From: Ignavibacteriota bacterium
Lineage (GTDB): Bacteria > Bacteroidota > Ignavibacteria > Kapaibacteriales > UBA2268
Assembly (NCBI GenBank): GCA_024636855.1
Contig: JAGXGG010000014.1
Span: 1 to 39,895, forward strand
DNA: 39,895 bases
Direction: 5' to 3'
Shown: piece after piece, positions 36,066 through 39,895 of the stretch
Position numbering within the stretch: the stretch's first letter is position 1
Layout of the letters: every line of letters starts with the position of its first letter
The notes under the pieces: generated by a model
Told to the model about the DNA's origin: nothing
Database searches by the model: none
What the model saw: the letters and a program-made list of their open reading frames with translations, nothing else
Program-made: the position numbers and the translations under genes

Positions 36066-36971
36066 ATGTTATCAAACGCATTTAACATTATATATAATAA
36101 AGTGAATGGTTGGTGGGAAGCATCAGTAGGTATGTTTCCTAATTTTGTTGTCGCGATGATAGTTGTAATTGTGTTTTTTATTGTTGCGAAGTATTTAAAA
36201 CACTGGATTAAGAAATTCTTGCAAAGATTCTACGGCCAATCGGCTGTTATTAATCTATTTTCGAATGTTGTTTATCTCACTGTCCTTGCGGCTGGATTAT
36301 TCGTAGCACTTGATATTTTAGATTTGGATAAAACTGTAACGTCTATGCTTGCAGGGCTAGGAATCATTGGTTTAGCTTTAGGTTTTGCATTCCAAGAGAT
36401 AGCTGCTAATTTCATATCAGGTGTTATACTCTCGATCAACAAACCATTTACTATAGGCGATATAATTGAAGTTGATAATATATTTGGTACTGTAGAATTC
36501 CTCTCTCTCAGAACTACGAACCTCAGAACTTTTGAAGGGCAGAAAGTATTGATTCCCAATAAAACTATGTTCCAAAACTCGATAACAAATTTCACTGAAT
36601 ATGGTAAGAGAAGAATAGATTTGTCTGTTGGTATCTCATACGGTGATGATCTAGAAAAAGTACAGAAAGTAACTCTTGATGCTGTTAATTCGCTAGAAGA
36701 TATACTAAAAGATGAAGAAGTTCTGTTCTACTACACTGGTTATGGTGATAGTTCTATAAACTTCGTGGTTATGTTTTGGACGGAATATAAGATAAAACAT
36801 AGCGAGTATTTGGAAGCACGACACAGAGCCATAAAAGCTATAACGAAAGCATTCAGTGATAATAGTATTACTATACCATTCCCTATACGTACACTAGATT
36901 TCGGAATCAAAGGTGGAGAAAAGCTATCAACTGTTATAAAAAATACTCCCCTAACCTTAAAGAAAGATTAA
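36066..36971 (+). CDS. mscS: Small-conductance mechanosensitive channel, MscS family
   Basis: 301 aa, near the E. coli MscS length. Three N-terminal membrane helices (about 25-47, 66-84, 90-115) precede the pore helix, with Gly/Ala packing visible in SMLAGLGIIGLALGFAFQEI then AANFISG. The beta domain follows (INKPFTIGDIIEVDNIFGTV, NLRTFEGQKVLIPN), then the alpha/beta vestibule (GISYGDDLEKVQKV). These are the standard MscS signatures. It is a homoheptameric inner-membrane channel that opens on membrane tension to release solutes during osmotic downshock. An AGAAGGA ribosome binding site precedes the ATG by six bases. It is a single gene, convergent with the fibre gene, with 15 nt between the stops. 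Confidence 0.95.
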   Translation: MLSNAFNIIYNKVNGWWEASVGMFPNFVVAMIVVIVFFIVAKYLKHWIKKFLQRFYGQSAVINLFSNVVYLTVLAAGLFVALDILDLDKTVTSMLAGLGIIGLALGFAFQEIAANFISGVILSINKPFTIGDIIEVDNIFGTVEFLSLRTTNLRTFEGQKVLIPNKTMFQNSITNFTEYGKRRIDLSVGISYGDDLEKVQKVTLDAVNSLEDILKDEEVLFYYTGYGDSSINFVVMFWTEYKIKHSEYLEARHRAIKAITKAFSDNSITIPFPIRTLDFGIKGGEKLSTVIKNTPLTLKKD

Positions 36972-36976
36972 GGGAG
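36938..36976 (-). terminator. Possible terminator of the fibre gene inside the end of mscS
   Basis: On the reverse strand CTCCC-TTAA pairs with TTAA and GGGAG across a loop, with a six-base bulge, followed by TATTTTTT. The imperfect stem lowers confidence. It would overlap the last codons of mscS. Confidence 0.45.
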
Positions 36977-36986
36977 AGGGTTAAAT

Positions 36987-39895
36987 TTATATCAATTTCC
37001 ATTCATTGTCTATATAAAAGAGCATTTTCAAATTAGTGTTACCTATATCAATAAATTGCCCAGAAATTTTTACCTTAATAATACCTGAAGATTTATTGAC
37101 GACAAAACATATTTGCCCATCAACACCATCAGGTAAAGTAATGTTTGATGTTTGAGCACTATCAAAGTAATAAACAGAATAACCTGCAGGTGGGTTAGTA
37201 CTATTCCCTTTCCAGATAGAAGCAAAGTTCATAGTACCATATTCACTTGAACCTGACCCACCAATTTTTAATGCTTGAGTCTTAGCGTCTGTCGAAACGA
37301 CCTGCAATCTAGCATCTGGCGCTTGTGTACCAATACCCACATTTGCTGAACTATCGGCTCCGTTCACTCCATCTATAGCTCCAAGCACGACTGTATGGTT
37401 GGCATTGACTTGGGCCAGTGCGCCTATAGCAGTTGAGTATTTAGCATTTGAATTATTTATTTTTGCTCCTGTACCAATAGCGACGTTGTTGCTATCTGCA
37501 GCAGCATTACCAATTGATATATTATTCCCAATTAGTACATTTGATTTACCATTCATACTCGTCGCTGATTTATTACCAACGACTACGTTATTACTGGCAG
37601 TAGTAGAAGATTTCATTGATTGATAGCCGACTACTACGTTGCTTGTTCCACTAGTAATACTATCACCAGCGGCATTTCCGACGAAGACACTTTGATTCTT
37701 ATTATGAAGCATAGTAGTGTCATTGATAGCATACGATTTGTCAGTAGTTATAACACCCTCTGCATCTAGAGCGAATGCTTTGCCTGTGGTATTAGTACTG
37801 TCAGCTATCGCGTGTATAGCAACTGCGTTACTACTACCACTTGATTTTGCAGTTACTGTTAATCCGGTTGCACTACCGCCGCTAGTACCACCAGTAGAAT
37901 TAATTCTTGCACCTAAAGCGTTAGTACTTGTACCTGAACTTTCATAACCCAAATCAAAGAGGTATTCATTTGCAGTAATATCAGCTGTGTTTTGTGCTGT
38001 CGTTGTACCATAATCAACAAAACCGCTACCAGCAGTCGAAGTAGTCCAAGTCATATTACCACTACCATCAGTAGTAAGGAATTGCCCATTAGTACCATAT
38101 CCATCGGGTAGAGTAAGAGTGTAGTTTCCACTAAGAGCAGAGACTGATCTAAGTGCTATGTAATTAGAGTTATCAGAGTCGTATAGTTTTAGTGAATCTC
38201 TACTTTGAATACTTAGACCTTCTGCAAAAGTCTTTTCTCCACCGAAAGTTTGAGAGTTACTACTAACTATTCCAGATTGAGTACTCCCAGCAAAATTGAT
38301 ATTTAGTGGATTGTTTGAAGTTCCATATCCCGTAAAAGGACTACCACTAGCAGTAACAATAGAGTCAAATTTGCTATTGAATTTATTCCAATCAGTAGAG
38401 TTCAGGTAACCATCTGTAGTTGTACTTGCCGAATCCATTCTTAATCTATCACCAGTTGTTCCATCTCCACGTACTGGGAGATTCGTATATATAGTAGATG
38501 ATGAATTGCTGTTGAAAGTCGTCCAATCCTCTTTGGATAAGTAACCATCTGTAGACGCATCGGCTTTATCCATTCTTACTTTGTTTCCACTCGTACCATT
38601 CCCTTTAACGGGTAAATCGGTAATTACATTCATAGCTGAAAGCTTGTTGTTGAAAGTGTTCCAGTCAGTAGAGTCTAGATAACCGCTAGTACTTGAATTG
38701 GCTTTGTCAATTCTTAGCCTATCACCAGATTTCCCATTCCCTTTCAGAATTCCACCAGTAGTAAAAACAGAATCCATTTTACTATAGAATTTTATATAGT
38801 CAGATGTAGCCAGATAACCTGAGTCTAAAAACCCTGCTTTTTTGATAGTAAGCGGATTACCCGAAGTTCCATTGCCAATAATGGGTGCAGTAGCACTTAC
38901 AGTAGATAATTTGCTGCTGAATGTCGTGTAATCGCCTGAGCTCAGATAACCGTGATTGCCTGTAGTTGCTTTTAGTAAAGTTATAGCGCTTGTAATACCA
39001 TTACCTGTTAAAGGAGCAGCAACTTTTACAGAATCTATGGAAGTATTATTATTGAATTTAGTCCAATCTGCAGCTGAAAGATAACCTGCTGTTGTACCAT
39101 TCGCTTGAGAAATTGTAAGAGGGTCACCACTCACACCTGTACCGCTTAGGGGAGTACCACTAGCCACAGTAACTGCAGATAGCTTATTGTTAAATGTCGT
39201 CCAATTAGATGCCGTTAAATACCCATCTGTCGTAGTGCTCGCCTTAGCTATTGTCAATGAATCACTGCTAGTACCACTACCAGACAATGGGATATTATTA
39301 GCAACTACTACAGTTGATAGTTTGTTATTGAATGTCTTCCAGTCAGTTGAGTCTAAATAGCCGTTAGTTGAACTACTTGCCTTAGAAATAGAAATACTAT
39401 TCGTAATACCATTTCCAGTCAAAGGAGTAGCAACTTTTACAGAATCTATGGAAGTATTATTATTGAATTTATTCCAATCTGTAGCCGAAAGATATCCGTC
39501 AGTAGTACCACTTGCTTGAGAGATAGTCAGTGAATCCCCAATGACACCAGAACCGCTAATCGGTATGCCACTAGCCACAGTTACTGCAGAAAGTTTATTG
39601 TTAAATGTCGTCCAATTGGAAGCCGTTAAATATCCGTCTGTCGTAGTACTCGCCTTAGCTATAGTCAATGAATCGCTACTAGTACCACTACCAGACAATG
39701 GGATATTATTAGCAACTACTACAGTTGATAGTTTGTTATTGAAAGTCTTGAAGTCAGCCGAATCTAAGTAACCATTAGCCGAACTACTTGCTTTAGAAAT
39801 AGAAATATTATTAGTAATACCATTTCCAGTCAAAGGAGTAGCAACTTTTACAGAATCTATGGAAGTATTATTATTGAATTTATTCCAATCTGTAG
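36987..39895 (-). CDS. Repeat-built surface or tail-fibre-like protein (5' end outside window)
   Basis: Partial: the frame is open to the right edge, and the repeat pattern continues past the first possible start (a TTG at 39833). N-terminal side: eleven complete units of 44-46 residues, each starting GYL and containing 'DW.TFNNK' and 'P.SGSGT..D.L.I..A'. Next come FGGEKTF and a spacer; then segments resembling YadA-type Hep/Hag head repeats (SNVVVGYQSM, NNVVVGNKSA, SNVLIGNNI, NNVAIGTGAK, YSTAIGALAQ); then NVGIGTQAPDARLQV, familiar from fibre proteins of Bacteroidota and phages; and finally a small C-terminal domain ending in FYIDNEWKLI. No S74 intramolecular chaperone or T9SS domain is visible at the C-terminus. 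Inferred: trimeric fibre. Its export route is unknown because the N-terminus is missing. Confidence 0.8.
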   Translation of the reverse strand, partial: TDWNKFNNNTSIDSVKVATPLTGNGITNNISISKASSSANGYLDSADFKTFNNKLSTVVVANNIPLSGSGTSSDSLTIAKASTTTDGYLTASNWTTFNNKLSAVTVASGIPISGSGVIGDSLTISQASGTTDGYLSATDWNKFNNNTSIDSVKVATPLTGNGITNSISISKASSSTNGYLDSTDWKTFNNKLSTVVVANNIPLSGSGTSSDSLTIAKASTTTDGYLTASNWTTFNNKLSAVTVASGTPLSGTGVSGDPLTISQANGTTAGYLSAADWTKFNNNTSIDSVKVAAPLTGNGITSAITLLKATTGNHGYLSSGDYTTFSSKLSTVSATAPIIGNGTSGNPLTIKKAGFLDSGYLATSDYIKFYSKMDSVFTTGGILKGNGKSGDRLRIDKANSSTSGYLDSTDWNTFNNKLSAMNVITDLPVKGNGTSGNKVRMDKADASTDGYLSKEDWTTFNSNSSSTIYTNLPVRGDGTTGDRLRMDSASTTTDGYLNSTDWNKFNSKFDSIVTASGSPFTGYGTSNNPLNINFAGSTQSGIVSSNSQTFGGEKTFAEGLSIQSRDSLKLYDSDNSNYIALRSVSALSGNYTLTLPDGYGTNGQFLTTDGSGNMTWTTSTAGSGFVDYGTTTAQNTADITANEYLFDLGYESSGTSTNALGARINSTGGTSGGSATGLTVTAKSSGSSNAVAIHAIADSTNTTGKAFALDAEGVITTDKSYAINDTTMLHNKNQSVFVGNAAGDSITSGTSNVVVGYQSMKSSTTASNNVVVGNKSATSMNGKSNVLIGNNISIGNAAADSNNVAIGTGAKINNSNAKYSTAIGALAQVNANHTVVLGAIDGVNGADSSANVGIGTQAPDARLQVVSTDAKTQALKIGGSGSSEYGTMNFASIWKGNSTNPPAGYSVYYFDSAQTSNITLPDGVDGQICFVVNKSSGIIKVKISGQFIDIGNTNLKMLFYIDNEWKLI
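38274..39895 (-). repeat. Tandem GYL repeats with a 411-bp higher-order period
   Basis: Eleven complete units (each 132-138 nt) start at 39773, 39635, 39497, 39362, 39224, 39086, 38951, 38819, 38684, 38546 and 38411 on the reverse strand, with a partial unit at the edge. The first six form two copies of a three-unit block of 46+46+45 residues (39773-39363 and 39362-38952). The landmark AAAGGAG(T/C)AGCAAC recurs at 39010, 39421 and 39832, exactly 411 nt apart. Units toward the C-terminus are more diverged. Confidence 0.92.

Noticed and set aside
37399-37947. Forward-strand open frames rich in Leu, Val and Ala inside the fibre gene
   Set aside because: They are complements of the repetitive Ser/Thr/Asn-rich coding strand and have no ribosome binding site or recognisable features.
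38274-39895. CRISPR array
   Set aside because: The repeat units are about 135 nt, in frame and protein-coding, with no short palindromic repeats, unique spacers or cas genes.
36987-39895. Prophage remnant
   Set aside because: Only the fibre-like gene is present; no capsid, portal, lysis or integrase genes occur in the window.

Overview
The window looks like chromosome from an AT-rich member of the Bacteroidota/Chlorobiota (FCB) group. Three things point there. Two secreted proteins end in a Por/type IX secretion (T9SS) sorting domain. Several families are typical of the group: a DUF2723 membrane glycosyltransferase, DUF2795, DUF1460, and an OmpA protein with PD40 propeller repeats. DUF494 next to ybeY hints at the Ignavibacteria/Kapabacteria side, but this placement is an inference. 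I found no rRNA, tRNA, CRISPR array, transposase or integrase, and no gene-free stretch longer than about 300 bases.

Layout. (1) 2-8086: the 3' part of a giant fused surface-polysaccharide enzyme. In order it holds a partial methyltransferase, a full methyltransferase, an unassigned region, a kinase, two GT2 and two GT4 glycosyltransferases, and TPRs. Its first section resembles the methyltransferase-kinase chain terminator WbdD. (2) 8298-11813: a T9SS-sorted propeller protein, a reverse-strand operon (unknown, ybeY, DUF494), and a lone MlaF-like ATPase. (3) 11790-16158: a reverse-strand cluster with a DUF2795 protein, an Omp85/TamA-like protein and two paralogous outer-membrane proteins. (4) 16344-22417: the DUF2723 glycosyltransferase, a small barrel protein, a tiny membrane protein and an orphan TPR histidine kinase. 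(5) 22643-29933: a large Asp-box plus fibronectin-like T9SS protein, a lipoprotein, and the operon rnhA, DUF1460 amidase, MFS. (6) 30009-32645: a PD40 protein with two OmpA domains. (7) 32914-35858: a RiPP metallophore (bufferin/HvfA-type) cluster. (8) 36066-39895: an MscS channel and the 3' part of a repeat-built surface fibre.

The most interesting system is the RiPP cluster. It has a Sec-exported precursor with six Lys-Cys-Gly motifs, a DUF692 multinuclear iron oxidase, its DUF2063-type partner and a DoxX membrane protein. This gene set is known to make copper-binding peptides from cysteines in EGKCG motifs. Here the precursor is shaped like a dumbbell: two mirrored triplets of the cysteine motif are joined by a strongly acidic Glu-Glu-Gly linker. 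A terminator-like hairpin lies between the precursor and the enzymes.

Other points of interest are the WbdD-like module fused to glycosyltransferases, a tandem methyltransferase duplication whose DNA has diverged almost only at silent sites, and an exact 411-bp higher-order repeat in the fibre gene at the right edge.
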